Shown piece by piece: positions 1 through 9,207 of a stretch of DNA of 64,000 nt. Numbering within the stretch: the stretch's first letter is position 1; the number at the start of each line of letters is the position of its first letter. The DNA comes from Verrucomicrobiota bacterium (lineage in GTDB: Bacteria > Verrucomicrobiota > Verrucomicrobiia > Limisphaerales > UBA9464). A model generated the notes under the pieces. The model saw nothing but the letters and a program-made list of their open reading frames with translations. It did not search any database and was not told the DNA's origin. The stretch is from the NCBI GenBank assembly GCA_017309115.1, contig JAFLEF010000011.1, positions 62,001 through 126,000 on the forward strand. Reading direction: 5' to 3'. A program made the translations under genes and the position numbers.

Positions 1-859
1 CCGCTTGAAAGGCCACGAAATGAACCTTGGATTCCAATCGGTGGGTGCGGACGAACTGTTTAAGGGTGGTTTCGAAGGGGGCGTCCTCGTTGAAAGCTCG
101 GCCGATGATGGCAAAGCGTCCGGGTCGACCCTGTGCCGCCCACGCCTGGGCCAGTCGCAAAAAGAAGTCCTGGCCCTTCCACGGGGTGATGCGCCCCACC
201 AAACCGATCAGCGGTTCGTTGGTGCCCAAGCGGAGTTGCTCGCGCAGCAGCGTGGAATTGGAGCGTTGATAGCGCGCCAACGGGATCCCGTTATGAATGG
301 TGGTGACCCGGTCGGCTGGGATGCCTTCCTGCAATAGCGCGGCCCGACCAAAATCGGAAACTGGGAGCAACCGGGTGGCGAGTTGACGAGCCTTACTGGC
401 GAAAACTCGGCGGACCGGCCAACCAAAAAAATCGGCGGAGATGATGTCATTGACCCACCAAACGCTGGGAATCTGAGTGCCTTGGACGGCGGCGCCGGCG
501 GCGAAATGATCCTTGTTGGTGCAGGAGATGACTGCGTCGGGCTGGAATCCGGCTACGATCGACCGCAGCCGAGCCGTGGCGGTTTGCAGTTCCCGCCAGG
601 CGCGGATTTTGGCCAGCGGACTGAACCTCCGGCCGACGACGCGGAGTTCGTTGAGGGCGGGAGCAAAGCCATACGCGTGGCGGGGAATCGGAATGCGGGC
701 GACCGCCGTTTCAAGCGGGCTTCCGGGCGGGCAGGCGACCTGGACCTCCCAGCGTTGGCGGGCCGCAGGCAGGCCAAGCAACTCCAGCAAATTAAACTCG
801 GCACCTCCGAGCACTTTGCTGACGTGGTCTACGAAGAGGAGTCGACGGTGTTTGGCCAT
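1..859 (-). CDS. Glycosyltransferase family 4 (partial, C-terminus outside window)
   Basis: The minus strand is open from an ATG at 859 to the left edge, giving 286 residues without a stop. The N-terminus reads MAKHRRLLFVDHVSKVLGGA, with the GGAE motif usual in GT-B glycosyltransferases. About residue 210 comes PLIGLVGRITPWKGQDFF, the typical start of the nucleotide-sugar-binding C-terminal domain (GRITPWKG). It probably transfers a sugar from an activated donor in cell-surface polysaccharide or lipid glycan synthesis; substrate cannot be told. It is divergent from ubiE across about 110 bases. The family is clear, but the catalytic EX7E region lies outside the window. Confidence 0.85.
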   Translation of the reverse strand, partial: MAKHRRLLFVDHVSKVLGGAEFNLLELLGLPAARQRWEVQVACPPGSPLETAVARIPIPRHAYGFAPALNELRVVGRRFSPLAKIRAWRELQTATARLRSIVAGFQPDAVISCTNKDHFAAGAAVQGTQIPSVWWVNDIISADFFGWPVRRVFASKARQLATRLLPVSDFGRAALLQEGIPADRVTTIHNGIPLARYQRSNSTLLREQLRLGTNEPLIGLVGRITPWKGQDFFLRLAQAWAAQGRPGRFAIIGRAFNEDAPFETTLKQFVRTHRLESKVHFVAFQA

Positions 860-920
860 TCCGTAAAGCCAGCATTACAGACGTGAGACCCCGTGACGAT
901 AGTGGAATCTTTCAGAACCC

Positions 921-940
921 GCTCAACTCGGCTCAACTCG
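921..940. repeat. Short tandem direct repeat
   Basis: The 10-mer GCTCAACTCG occurs twice in tandem with no spacer, in the divergent intergenic region between the glycosyltransferase and ubiE. It could be a small operator or simple slippage; nothing decides between them. Confidence 0.4.
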
Positions 941-971
941 GCCGCATCCCGGGCGAATCGGGATTCGTCAT

Positions 972-1721
972 TTGGCCATCTGTGGTTACCCTCCGCGAGT
1001 GGCGGGTAAGTACTATGTCGAAGGCGAAGCGCGGGCGGAACGGGTCAATGACCTCTTTGCCGCCGTCGCTCCCCGCTACGATGTCATCAATGATCTGCAA
1101 AGCTTCGGCCTGCACCGGTGGTGGAAGCGTCGGCTGATCCGCTTGGCCGCGATCCAACCCGGGGAACCCGCGCTGGATGTGTGTTGCGGCACGGGCGATG
1201 TCGCGTTGGCATTGGCGCGGGCGGGCGCTGAGGTCACCGGAATCGATTTCAGCGAGCCAATGCTGGCCGTCGCCCGACGGCGCGGTGGGGAGTCGGGCGC
1301 AACCCCGGTTCGGTTTCTCCAAGGGGATGCCTTGAATCTACCGTTTGCGGATGGGTCCTTTGCCGTGGTGACGATCAGCTACGGCCTGCGCAACCTGGCC
1401 GACTTCCAGGCGGGCTTGGCGGAGTTGGACCGAGTGCTGCGTCCGGGGGGACGGCTGCTGATTTTGGACTTCGGCAAGCCGGACTGGGCGGTGTGGCGAG
1501 TCCTCTATTTCCAGTATCTGCGCTGGGCGGTGCCGGTGTTTGGTCGGGTGTTTTGTGGTGATGCCGACACCCACGGTTACATCCTGGATTCGTTGCAGAA
1601 GTTTCCCGCCCAACGCGGCGTGGATGCCGCCTTGCGTCAAATGGGTTATTTGGAAACGCGCATTCACCACTTGCTGGGTGGCGTGATGGGGCTGAACTGG
1701 GCGCGAAAGCCGAAGAACTAG
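972..1721 (+). CDS. ubiE: Ubiquinone/menaquinone biosynthesis C-methyltransferase UbiE/MenG
   Basis: SAM-dependent methyltransferase acting on demethylmenaquinone and/or the ubiquinone precursor. Family signatures are visible: RVNDLFAAVAPRYDVINDLQ near residue 25, followed by SFGLHRWWKR; SAM motif I ALDVCCGTGDVALAL about residue 65; and ISYGLRNLADFQAGLAELDRVLRPGGRLLILDF, given here as key blocks ISYGLRN and RVLRPGG. Length (about 240 residues) is normal. The start is uncertain: TTG at 972 gives the longest frame, while GTG at 999 (just before AGKYYVEGEAR) is equally plausible. NDH-2 at 21.7 kb would use the resulting quinone, but the two are not linked. Confidence 0.9.
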   Translation: MAICGYPPRVAGKYYVEGEARAERVNDLFAAVAPRYDVINDLQSFGLHRWWKRRLIRLAAIQPGEPALDVCCGTGDVALALARAGAEVTGIDFSEPMLAVARRRGGESGATPVRFLQGDALNLPFADGSFAVVTISYGLRNLADFQAGLAELDRVLRPGGRLLILDFGKPDWAVWRVLYFQYLRWAVPVFGRVFCGDADTHGYILDSLQKFPAQRGVDAALRQMGYLETRIHHLLGGVMGLNWARKPKN

Positions 1722-1762
1722 CCGAGACTTGTGCTGGATCCAATCTGGCCCAGGATTGGCAT

Positions 1763-2710
1763 GTGGTGACTCCACTCCTGAAGGCTCATCACCTCGTAAA
1801 GCGGTTCGGTTCGCGAACGGCTGTGGAGGGCGTTTCCTTCACTCTACAGCGAGGCGAGTCGGTCGGGCTTCTGGGGCCCAACGGGGCGGGCAAATCGACC
1901 ACGATTGGCCTGCTGGCCGGACTTCTGGTTCCCGATGAAGGTGAGGTTCAGTTGGAGGGATCGCCCATCGCGGGGGAAACGGATCCGCGCAAGCGCAAGC
2001 TGGGTCTGGTGCCGCAGGAATTGGCGCTCTACGAAGAACTGACGGCCCGCCGAAATCTGGAATTCTTCGGCAGTCTCCAGGGACTGATCGGCGCGAAGCT
2101 GCACCGGGCCATTAATGAGGCTTTGCAGTTGGTGGGACTGGCGGACCGGGCTGGGGATCTGGTGAAACAATTCAGCGGTGGCATGAAGCGACGACTGAAC
2201 CTCAGTGTGGCCCTGCTGCACGATCCGGAGTTGTTGCTATTGGATGAGCCCACCGTGGGTGTGGATCCTCAAAGCCGGAACGCGATTTTCGACAATATCG
2301 AACAGCTGCGTCAGCGGGGAAAAACCATCCTGTACACCACCCACTACATGGAGGAGGTCGAACGTCTGTGCGATCGAGTGATCATCGTGGATCACGGGCG
2401 GATCGTCGCTGATGACACCTTGGTCGGCTTAAAGCGACGTCTTGCCGGGACGGGTCGGCTCACCCTGGACCTTTCGGCTGCGCCTGAAGAGTCCACTCTT
2501 CAAGCGTTTCGAAATCGTTCTGGAATAACCGGCGTCGAGGTTCGGGAAACTCGGGTGACGATGACCGTGGAAGATCTCACGGTCGGACTGGCCGCAGTGC
2601 TCGAAGAGGTTAACCGCTCTGGCCTTCGGGTGCGTGCTCTGGAGAGCGGACAGGCGAGTTTGGAGGATGTTTTTCTGGATCTCACCGGCCGCTCGCTCCG
2701 GGACGGCTGA
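1763..2710 (+). CDS. ABC transporter ATP-binding protein (ABC-2 exporter type)
   Basis: Cytoplasmic ATPase of an ABC-2 type exporter, 315 residues, GTG start. Walker A GPNGAGKSTT is near residue 37, the signature FSGGMKRRL near 137, Walker B LLLLDEPTVGVDP near 157 and the switch histidine in TTHYMEE near 193. A C-terminal extension of about 95 residues is of the kind that follows drug- and polysaccharide-type ATPases. It lies 10 bases before the permease gene and surely forms one transporter with it. The family fits multidrug, antibiotic or surface-polymer export; the substrate is unknown. Confidence 0.9.
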   Translation: MVTPLLKAHHLVKRFGSRTAVEGVSFTLQRGESVGLLGPNGAGKSTTIGLLAGLLVPDEGEVQLEGSPIAGETDPRKRKLGLVPQELALYEELTARRNLEFFGSLQGLIGAKLHRAINEALQLVGLADRAGDLVKQFSGGMKRRLNLSVALLHDPELLLLDEPTVGVDPQSRNAIFDNIEQLRQRGKTILYTTHYMEEVERLCDRVIIVDHGRIVADDTLVGLKRRLAGTGRLTLDLSAAPEESTLQAFRNRSGITGVEVRETRVTMTVEDLTVGLAAVLEEVNRSGLRVRALESGQASLEDVFLDLTGRSLRDG

Positions 2711-2720
2711 CCCATTTCCG

Positions 2721-4031
2721 ATGAACCAACTGCTCGCCTTGTTCCGCTTGGATCTGCGGTTGTTTTTTCAGGACCGCCGTTCGCTCGTCCTGTTGTTCCT
2801 GGTGCCGATTGGGATCGCGTCCTTCATGGGAACGCTCACCAGCAACCTAGGCAAACCGTCGGATCGCGGCGGCATCGGGTTGATCGTGGTGGATCAGGAT
2901 CGTTCGGATCTCTCGGCCGGGCTGGTCTCGGCTTTGGGAAAAGACGCCAATTTTCAGGTGCTCGAGACCAACGAGACCGTCGCCCGACAATGGGTTTTGT
3001 CGGGACGTCGACCGGTGGCGTTGGTCGTGCCGGAAGGCTTCGGCGCCAATGCTCTGTTCGGCCTGTTCAACACCAATCGAAAACCCGTGATAACCGTCCT
3101 GTTTGACCCCTCGCGCTCCATGGAGCGGCAGATGGTGGAAGGTTTGCTGGTGCCGAAGGTGTTTCAGGCTCTGGCGGAGAATGCCCTGACCGTGGAGTCC
3201 CTGCGATCCCTGGTGCGGGAAGGTGTTGCCCGGATTGAAGCCACTCCGCCGGACCCGTCTTGGGATCAAACCACTGTGCGCAAACTGATGGATCAGACCG
3301 ACACCTGGCTGGCGGAGCAGACCAATTCCCGACCGTTCCAACGGGAAGGCTCCACTTCCGCAGCTGAGGGGGAGATCGGCCTTCCCTTGCCCTACACGAC
3401 CCGGGTGGAGGCGTTGGTGAAGGGAGAGGCTGCTTACAACGCCTACGCCCATTCGTTTGCCGGCATGGGAGTCCAATTCGTCCTGATGGCGATGATTGAT
3501 TTGGCGGTGGGTCTCTTGCGCGATCGCGAGTCGGGAGTGTTTCGCCGGTTGCGCTCCCTGCCGTTGTCCCGGACCACATTGTTGGCAGGCAAGGCGGTGG
3601 CTTGGGCGGCCATTGCCTTGATCTCGTTGGTGGGTTGTTTCGCTTTTGCGATGCTGGTGTTTGGCGTGCGGGTGCAGGGAAGCTGGGTGGGGTTTGTAGG
3701 CGTGTTGCTCGCCACGTCATTCCTGGCTTCCACGCTCGGACTGGCACTGGCGGCGGTTGGCCGGACTCCGGCCGGAACGCGGGGCTTTGCCATCGGTTTC
3801 ATTCTGTTGATGGTCATGGTGGGCGGCGCTTGGTTTCCTTCGTTCGTCTTTCCCAAGTGGCTGCAGACGGTGTCGCTGGCCGTGCCAACCCGTTGGGCCA
3901 TGGATGGACTGAACGCGATGACTTGGCGCGGACTGGGGTGGGAGGCGGCGTTGCCGTCGATGGGCGTTTTGCTGGCCTTCTCGGCCTTGTTTGCGGCCAT
4001 CACCTGGAAGTGGTTCAAGTGGGAGGCTTGA
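2721..4031 (+). CDS. ABC-2 type transporter permease
   Basis: Membrane partner of the preceding ATPase, 436 residues. The ATG at 2721 (MNQLLALFRLDLRLFFQDRR) is chosen because an upstream start would overlap the ATPase gene deeply. One hydrophobic segment lies near residues 25-45, followed by a large extracytoplasmic domain of about 200 residues. Then come five more hydrophobic segments, with the amphipathic coupling-type motif LLRDRESGVFRRLRSLPLS typical of ABC-2 (YhfG/DrrB/NatB-like) permeases just after the first of them. The layout with a large loop between TM1 and TM2 fits the YbhS/YbhR group of efflux permeases. Confidence 0.87.
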   Translation: MNQLLALFRLDLRLFFQDRRSLVLLFLVPIGIASFMGTLTSNLGKPSDRGGIGLIVVDQDRSDLSAGLVSALGKDANFQVLETNETVARQWVLSGRRPVALVVPEGFGANALFGLFNTNRKPVITVLFDPSRSMERQMVEGLLVPKVFQALAENALTVESLRSLVREGVARIEATPPDPSWDQTTVRKLMDQTDTWLAEQTNSRPFQREGSTSAAEGEIGLPLPYTTRVEALVKGEAAYNAYAHSFAGMGVQFVLMAMIDLAVGLLRDRESGVFRRLRSLPLSRTTLLAGKAVAWAAIALISLVGCFAFAMLVFGVRVQGSWVGFVGVLLATSFLASTLGLALAAVGRTPAGTRGFAIGFILLMVMVGGAWFPSFVFPKWLQTVSLAVPTRWAMDGLNAMTWRGLGWEAALPSMGVLLAFSALFAAITWKWFKWEA

Positions 4032-4085
4032 CGCACGACCGGGACGTTGCGGTGGATTCGTCCGAGGAGCAGGGTGAGGCTTGTG

Positions 4086-4730
4086 ATGACGGTACGGGTG
4101 AAGATTTGTGGACTAACGCAACGCGACGAAGCGTTGGGCGTGGTGGCGGCGGGCGCGGATGCCGTGGGAGTGGTCTTTGTTCCAGGAACCCCGCGGGCGG
4201 TGACGTCAGCTCAGGCGGCAGCCATTGTGCGGCAACTTCCTCCGTTGGTGGCCCGAGTCGGGTTGTTTGTGGATGCCGCGGTCGAGGACATTCGATCGAC
4301 CGTTCAAGAAGTTGGCCTGGATACGGTGCAATTGCATGGCGACGAGATGCCGGAAGTTTGCCGGGAAGTTCGACGTTTTGCGCGAGTGCTGAAGGCCTTC
4401 CGGGTGCGAGGTCCGGAGACGGTGGCCCGGTTGTCGGCGTACGGCGACGAGGTGGATGCTTTTCTCCTGGATGCCTATGTGCCGGGAGTTGCGGGCGGCA
4501 CTGGCGCTACCTTTGACTGGACCCAAGCGGTCGCGGCCCAGCAGTTCGGCCGACCGATCATTCTGGCGGGTGGCCTGACTCCGGGAACTGTGGCCGAAGC
4601 GGTTCGGCAGGTGCGTCCGTACGCGGTAGATGTCTCCAGTGGGGTGGAGCGGGCACCGGGGCGCAAGGATTTGGCCAAAGTCCAGGAGTTGGTGGCGGCG
4701 GTCCGCCAGGCCGCAGCGCTGTTGGACTGA
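4086..4730 (+). CDS. trpF: Phosphoribosylanthranilate isomerase
   Basis: Third step of tryptophan synthesis: Amadori rearrangement of N-(5-phosphoribosyl)anthranilate to CdRP. The short TIM-barrel form has 215 residues from the ATG at 4086. Visible marks are VKICGLT with the catalytic Cys at residue 8, the catalytic-Asp segment LLDAYVPGVAGGTG, and the phosphate-binding ILAGGLTPGTV and VDVSSGVE. No other trp gene adjoins it; the only other possible trp gene in the window is the amidotransferase at 62.8 kb. A longer frame with upstream starts exists, but it would begin before the conserved barrel strand 1. Confidence 0.93.
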   Translation: MTVRVKICGLTQRDEALGVVAAGADAVGVVFVPGTPRAVTSAQAAAIVRQLPPLVARVGLFVDAAVEDIRSTVQEVGLDTVQLHGDEMPEVCREVRRFARVLKAFRVRGPETVARLSAYGDEVDAFLLDAYVPGVAGGTGATFDWTQAVAAQQFGRPIILAGGLTPGTVAEAVRQVRPYAVDVSSGVERAPGRKDLAKVQELVAAVRQAAALLD

Positions 4731-4738
4731 GGAAGGCG

Positions 4739-5143
4739 TTGTTCCGGCAGGGCCTTCTGGTGTTTCATTCCGTCGTGCCTACGAACGTTCTGGGGAAAGA
4801 ATTGAGATCCTGTTGTCGGTCGCCGATGACGGGATTCTACCGGGATGGGTTTTGCCGCACCGGTCCGGGCGATGTCGGCTTGCATACGGTTTGTGCGCAA
4901 ATGACGGAGGAGTTTCTCGAGTTTTCGCGCCGGCAGGGCAATGACCTGATTACGCCAGCGCCCGAATGGGACTTTCCCGGGCTCAAGCCGGGGGACCGCT
5001 GGTGCCTGTGTGTCCGCCGCTGGCAGGAGGCCCTGGTAGCGGGCGTGGCACCACCGGTGGTGCTCGAGGCGACCCACGCTTCGGCGGCGGAGTTTGTTGA
5101 AGTGGACGACCTGCGGGCCCACGCGTTGCCCGCCGAATCATGA
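4739..5143 (+). CDS. DUF2237 family protein
   Basis: Small cytosolic protein with the diagnostic core of DUF2237: NVLGKELRSC, TGFYRDGFCRTGPGDVGLH, VCAQMTEEFLEFSRRQGNDL and FPGLKPGDRWCLCVRRW. Several conserved cysteines are present. The molecular function is not established. It sits between trpF and rsmI, and its last codons overlap rsmI through ATGA, so the two are probably translationally coupled. The start is unsure: TTG 4739 has GAGGAAGG just upstream, but GTG 4760 and GTG 4775 are possible and the latter fits the usual short N-terminus. Confidence 0.85.
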   Translation: MFRQGLLVFHSVVPTNVLGKELRSCCRSPMTGFYRDGFCRTGPGDVGLHTVCAQMTEEFLEFSRRQGNDLITPAPEWDFPGLKPGDRWCLCVRRWQEALVAGVAPPVVLEATHASAAEFVEVDDLRAHALPAES

Positions 5144-5862
5144 GCGGCGAGCCGGTCCATCAACCACCGCCGCTGGTTCCGGGGACGCTGTATCTGGTGG
5201 CCACTCCGATTGGCAATCTGGAGGACATAACGCTCCGGGCACTGCGGGTGCTGCGGAGTTGTGATGCGATTGCGGCGGAAGATACTCGGCACACCGGGCG
5301 GTTGCTCCAGCACTTCGGAATTCAAAAGCCGCTGCTGAGTTATCATCACTTCAACGAGGCCCGTCGGGCGGAGGAGGTGGTGGAGCGTTTGAAGCAGGGG
5401 CAGATTGTGGCGTTGGTTTCGGATGCCGGGTCGCCGGGGATTAGCGATCCGGGCGAACGTCTGGTCGTGGCGGCCTTGGCCCGGGGCATCCGGGTGGAGC
5501 CCGTTCCGGGAGCTTGCGCCCTGGTGGCCGCTTTGACCGCCAGTGGACTGCCCACAGAGGAGTTTCACTTTGTCGGGTTCCTGCCGCACAAGTCCGGTCA
5601 GCGGGCGCGTCGGTTGGAGGAACTCTCGGCGGTCCCGGGAACCCTGGTTTTGTACGAGTCCCCCTTTCGAATCGAGCGGTTGGTGGGGGAACTGGCGGTG
5701 GCGTATCCGGATCGACAAGTGGTTCTGGCGCGGGAGCTGACCAAAAAGTTTGAAGAATGGCTGCGCGGGACGCCAGCGGAGCTCCAAGCCCAGTGGGTGG
5801 CGCGTCCGCGGAAGGGGGAGTTCGTGGTTATGGTTGGACCGCGAACCGCGGAAGGGCGCTGA
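5140..5862 (+). CDS. rsmI: 16S rRNA (cytidine(1402)-2'-O)-methyltransferase
   Basis: Methylates the ribose 2'-OH of C1402 in the 16S decoding centre using SAM. It is a tetrapyrrole-methylase-fold protein of 240 residues. Marks are LYLVATPIGNLEDITLRAL near residue 17, AAEDTRHTGRLL near 45, VSDAGSPGISDPGERLV near 90, and the later block GFLPHKSGQR. It starts inside the stop of the DUF2237 gene (ATGA overlap). The family is certain. The short C-terminus is normal for non-enteric versions. Confidence 0.95.
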   Translation: MSGEPVHQPPPLVPGTLYLVATPIGNLEDITLRALRVLRSCDAIAAEDTRHTGRLLQHFGIQKPLLSYHHFNEARRAEEVVERLKQGQIVALVSDAGSPGISDPGERLVVAALARGIRVEPVPGACALVAALTASGLPTEEFHFVGFLPHKSGQRARRLEELSAVPGTLVLYESPFRIERLVGELAVAYPDRQVVLARELTKKFEEWLRGTPAELQAQWVARPRKGEFVVMVGPRTAEGR

Positions 5863-5961
5863 TTTGCCGGTAGACAATGCGGCTTGATGTGCTTGAGCCG
5901 CCAGTGGATTCACCGGTCTGCTCGTTGACACCGGAGCGGGTCGTTTTCATGTTTGGCGCGC

Positions 5962-6723
5962 ATGAGCTTCGATATCTCCGATCTTCTGGAGGGCTGGGAC
6001 TATCAGCCTGGCCAGGTGGTCGCGCGGCGATTCGTGGGCAAGGAAGGCCAGGAGAAGGTGCAACTGCGAGTGGACCTGGGAATCCTGCAAATGAATGCAA
6101 CGGGGCGTCCGGACGGGCGGCGTCCGATGGGACATGAGTCGTGGCACGAATTTCAGCTCGATCGGCTGAAGAAGCATGTCGAGCAGGAGGGGGATGACGA
6201 CGACTTCTTCCTCGACAGCGAGGCCTGCGGGAAGCTGCAGCAGGAGTCCATCCAGTACCATCACCGCTACATCTGCTTCTTTCAGTTGGAAGACTTCACG
6301 GCGGTCGAGCGCGACTGTGAGCGAAATCTTCGGGTCTTTGAATTTGTGGCGGAGTATGCCGAAACCGATGAATTGGCCTGGTCCCTACTGCAGTTCGCGC
6401 CCCAGTTGTTGATGATGCGGACCCGGGCTCGGGGAACGGCGGCGGTGAAACGCAAGCGATTCACCGAGGCGGTCCGGGTGGTGGAAGAGGGCATTGAGGA
6501 ACTGGAGGCCTTCTATCGGGACAACGAGCGGGAGGATCTCTTGGAAAACAGCGGCGAGATCACTTCGTTGCGGTTCTGGTTGGAGGAGGTTCGGCAGCGG
6601 AAGCCCCTCACCCAACTGGAAAAGTTACAGCGGGCCCTGGATGAGGCGATTTCCGTTGAGGATTACGAACAGGCGGCGAAGGTGCGGGACCAGATGCGCA
6701 AGTTACAGGCATCGGATTCCTGA
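5962..6723 (+). CDS. UvrB/UvrC-motif (UVR domain) protein
   Basis: Protein of 253 residues starting MSFDISDLLEGWDYQPGQ. The ATG at 5962 is preferred over an in-frame TTG nine bases upstream. The C-terminal about 35 residues form a UVR motif: LEKLQRALDEAISVEDYEQA then AKVRDQMRKLQ, the helical hairpin used by UvrB/UvrC and by McsA/ClpC-type adaptors. The middle is rich in charged helices and aromatic residues and holds no enzyme motif I recognise. A role in DNA repair or as a protease adaptor would be a guess. It is followed six bases later by yqeY. Confidence 0.7.
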   Translation: MSFDISDLLEGWDYQPGQVVARRFVGKEGQEKVQLRVDLGILQMNATGRPDGRRPMGHESWHEFQLDRLKKHVEQEGDDDDFFLDSEACGKLQQESIQYHHRYICFFQLEDFTAVERDCERNLRVFEFVAEYAETDELAWSLLQFAPQLLMMRTRARGTAAVKRKRFTEAVRVVEEGIEELEAFYRDNEREDLLENSGEITSLRFWLEEVRQRKPLTQLEKLQRALDEAISVEDYEQAAKVRDQMRKLQASDS

Positions 6724-6729
6724 ATCGTT

Positions 6730-7176
6730 ATGATGCTCCAAGAGAAGTTGGTCGCCGAATTGAAGGCCTCCATGATGGCCAAGAACGCGGATCGCACGGG
6801 AACGTTGCGAATGGTGAAGTCCGCGCTTGGCTACGTGCAAATCGAGAAGAAGGTGGAGGTCCTGTCGGATGCAGACGTCACAGCTGTCCTTCAACGCGAG
6901 GCCAAGAAGCGTCGGGACGCCATCGCCGAGTATGAAAAGGCGGGCCGGGAGGAGCTAGTGGTCAAGGAACGGGCGGAACTGCTGGTCATTGAAGAGTTTC
7001 TGCCCAAGGCACTCTCAGCCGAGGAACTCGAAGCGCTCGTCAAGGCCGCCATTGCCGAAGTGGGAGCCACGTCCAAGAAGGACATGGGCGCGGTCATGAA
7101 AGCGGCTCAGGCCAAAGCCGCCGGTCGGGCGGATGGGAAAGTCTTGAGCGGGTTGGTGGGGCGGTTGTTGCCCTAA
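6730..7176 (+). CDS. yqeY: GatB/YqeY domain protein
   Basis: All-helical protein of 148 residues matching the YqeY family. It has an N-terminal helix pair (KLVAELKASMMAKNADRTGT, LRMVKSAL), then REAKKRRDAIAEYEKAGRE, EEFLPKALSAEEL and the C-terminal GAVMKAAQAKAAGRADGK. The domain also occurs as the C-terminal tail of GatB and is thought to bind tRNA. The free-standing form has no firmly known role. ATG 6730 and 6733 are both usable starts. It likely shares an operon with the UVR-motif gene. Confidence 0.9.
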   Translation: MMLQEKLVAELKASMMAKNADRTGTLRMVKSALGYVQIEKKVEVLSDADVTAVLQREAKKRRDAIAEYEKAGREELVVKERAELLVIEEFLPKALSAEELEALVKAAIAEVGATSKKDMGAVMKAAQAKAAGRADGKVLSGLVGRLLP

Positions 7177-7364
7177 ACGCTCTCGGGTGATCGGGAGTTC
7201 CTGGATACGCGGATGGAACAAAGCCGGGGCGGGCATCCACTGCACGGCTTGCCGTTGGTCGATTTGGGTAGAGCAATGCTCCGCGGAGCCTTCGACTCGG
7301 TGGTGGTCGACGGGTTAATCCCTTCACCCGCCTTTGGACTGGAGTAACTTCGCCCCCAATTGGC

Positions 7365-9203
7365 ATGGCGGAAGCCGAAACCCCCAAGAAAGTCGGAGTC
7401 CTGCGAGCCTTGGGTTCGCTGCTCCCGTTTCTGCGCCGGCGCCCAGGTTGGGTGGCGTTGTCCGTTGGGTTGCTCCTGACCAATATTGCGATCGAATTGA
7501 CCCTGCCCCAGATCCTCGGTCGGGCCATCACCGCACTGGGAAGTCCGGGAACAATCGAGTTTTCGCTGACGAAGGCCGTCGGAATTCTCCTGACGCTGGT
7601 GGTCATTCGGACTGGGGTTGGGATGATCCTGGGTCCAATTCGCAATTCGACGGTTCAGCGGACCCTCGGAGATGTGCGGGCGGCAGTTTATGATGCCCTT
7701 CAGAGACAGAGTTTTTCCTGGCACGACAATGCCCGAACCGGGGAATTGATCTCGCGAGCCAGTACCGACATCGGCCGGTTGCAGGAGTTCTTCTTCGTCT
7801 GCCTCTTGTTTGCCATTGATGTGGTCGTTGGCGTGGTGGGGACCTTGGTCCTGATTTTTGCGACGAACGCCCTGCTGGGTTGGCTGGCGTTGGCGGCGAT
7901 GGTGCCGACGGTTTCGGCGATGGCCTGGTTTGCGGTACGGTTGCAGCCCCGTTGGCGGCGGGTGCACGACCGACACGCGGCGATGAGCACAGTGATTCAG
8001 GAGAACATTGCCGGCGTCCGAGTGGTGAAGGCGTTTGCGCGGGAACAGGCGGAGTTGGGAAAGTTTCAGGATCGCAAACGGGAGTTCCTGGTGGAGTTGA
8101 CCGGTGCGGTCAATTACTGGGCGGCTCGGGTGCCGTTTGCTCAATTCCTGTTTGGTTTGGGAGTGCCCTTGGTGCTCTGGGCGGGAGGCCGACAGGTGAT
8201 TGCCGGGGACCTCGCGCTCGGGGACCTGGCCAAGGTGGTGTTCTATCTGCTCGCGTTGGGGAACCGCATTGGAGTGATTGGTCAGATCACGACCATCGTT
8301 CAGAACGCGGGCTCGAGTGCCCAACGGGTGCACGAGATTCTGCACGCGCCGCGGACCCTGCCGGACGGAACTCGCCCATGGCCGTCCGATGCTGATCCCA
8401 CGATTCGCTTGGAAGGCGTCACGTTCCGGTATCCGCGGGAAGCATCCCTCAGCTTTGATCCGCCACCCGGGGAACCGGCCAAACCGCCAGCGCCCAAGTT
8501 TGAGCCCACGCGTTCCGTGGCGCTGGACCAAGTGAGTTTCGAAGTGCCCGCCGGTCAGACGGTGGCCTTGGTCGGACCCACTGCCGCCGGTAAATCCACG
8601 GTGTTGGCGTTGATTCCCCGATTCTACGATCCCACCCAAGGCCGCGTGTTGCTCGGGGGAGTCGATGTCCGGCAGTTCCGAGTGACGGAGTTGCGGCGGG
8701 AAGTCGGGATTGTGTTCCAGGAGACGTTTCTGTTCAGCGCCTCGATTGCCGACAACATTGCTTTTGGCCGTCCCGAAGCGACCCGGGAGGATGTGGTACG
8801 AGTGGCCCGAGCGGCGCGGGCGGATGGCTTCATTTCCGAATTGGCGCAGGGATACGACACAGTCGTCGGCGAGCGCGGCATTTCCCTGAGTGGCGGTCAG
8901 CGTCAGCGATTGGCGATCGCGCGGGCCTTGCTGGGGAATCCCCGGATCATCCTGCTCGACGACGCCACCAGTGCCGTGGACTCGCGCACCGAACGGGAGA
9001 TTCGGGAAGCGGTCCAGGAACTGTGCCAGGGTCGGACCACGTTGCTCGTGGCTCAGCGGTTGGCTTCCGTGCGGCGGGCGGATTGGGTGGTGGTCTTGCA
9101 GGAAGGTCGAGTGGTGGAACAGGGAACCCCGGAGGAGTTGCTTCGGCGCCGGGGTGCGTTTGTGGAGTTGTTTCGGACTCAGTTGCAGGAGGAAGTGAGC
9201 TGA
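7365..9203 (+). CDS. Heterodimeric ABC exporter, subunit A (degenerate ATP site)
   Basis: Full half-transporter of 612 residues: six membrane segments (about residues 25-310) followed by an ATPase domain. Walker A is GPTAAGKST (about residue 404) and the signature is a canonical LSGGQRQRLAIARAL. However, the Walker B catalytic glutamate is Asp (IILLDDATSA), and the switch histidine is Gln at about residue 564 (LLVAQRLASV). A proline-rich insert (PPPGEPAKPPAP) lies just before the core ATPase. The next gene, four bases away, is its partner. The family exports lipids, peptides or drugs; the substrate is not evident. Confidence 0.92.
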   Translation: MAEAETPKKVGVLRALGSLLPFLRRRPGWVALSVGLLLTNIAIELTLPQILGRAITALGSPGTIEFSLTKAVGILLTLVVIRTGVGMILGPIRNSTVQRTLGDVRAAVYDALQRQSFSWHDNARTGELISRASTDIGRLQEFFFVCLLFAIDVVVGVVGTLVLIFATNALLGWLALAAMVPTVSAMAWFAVRLQPRWRRVHDRHAAMSTVIQENIAGVRVVKAFAREQAELGKFQDRKREFLVELTGAVNYWAARVPFAQFLFGLGVPLVLWAGGRQVIAGDLALGDLAKVVFYLLALGNRIGVIGQITTIVQNAGSSAQRVHEILHAPRTLPDGTRPWPSDADPTIRLEGVTFRYPREASLSFDPPPGEPAKPPAPKFEPTRSVALDQVSFEVPAGQTVALVGPTAAGKSTVLALIPRFYDPTQGRVLLGGVDVRQFRVTELRREVGIVFQETFLFSASIADNIAFGRPEATREDVVRVARAARADGFISELAQGYDTVVGERGISLSGGQRQRLAIARALLGNPRIILLDDATSAVDSRTEREIREAVQELCQGRTTLLVAQRLASVRRADWVVVLQEGRVVEQGTPEELLRRRGAFVELFRTQLQEEVS

Positions 9204-9207
9204 TCCC

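Noticed and set aside
5-886. Several plus-strand frames at the left edge
   Set aside because: They are shadows of the minus-strand glycosyltransferase, whose frame is open to the edge and carries GT-B motifs.
4837-5931. A 364-codon minus-strand frame
   Set aside because: It covers rsmI and the DUF2237 gene on the other strand, both of which have clear family motifs.
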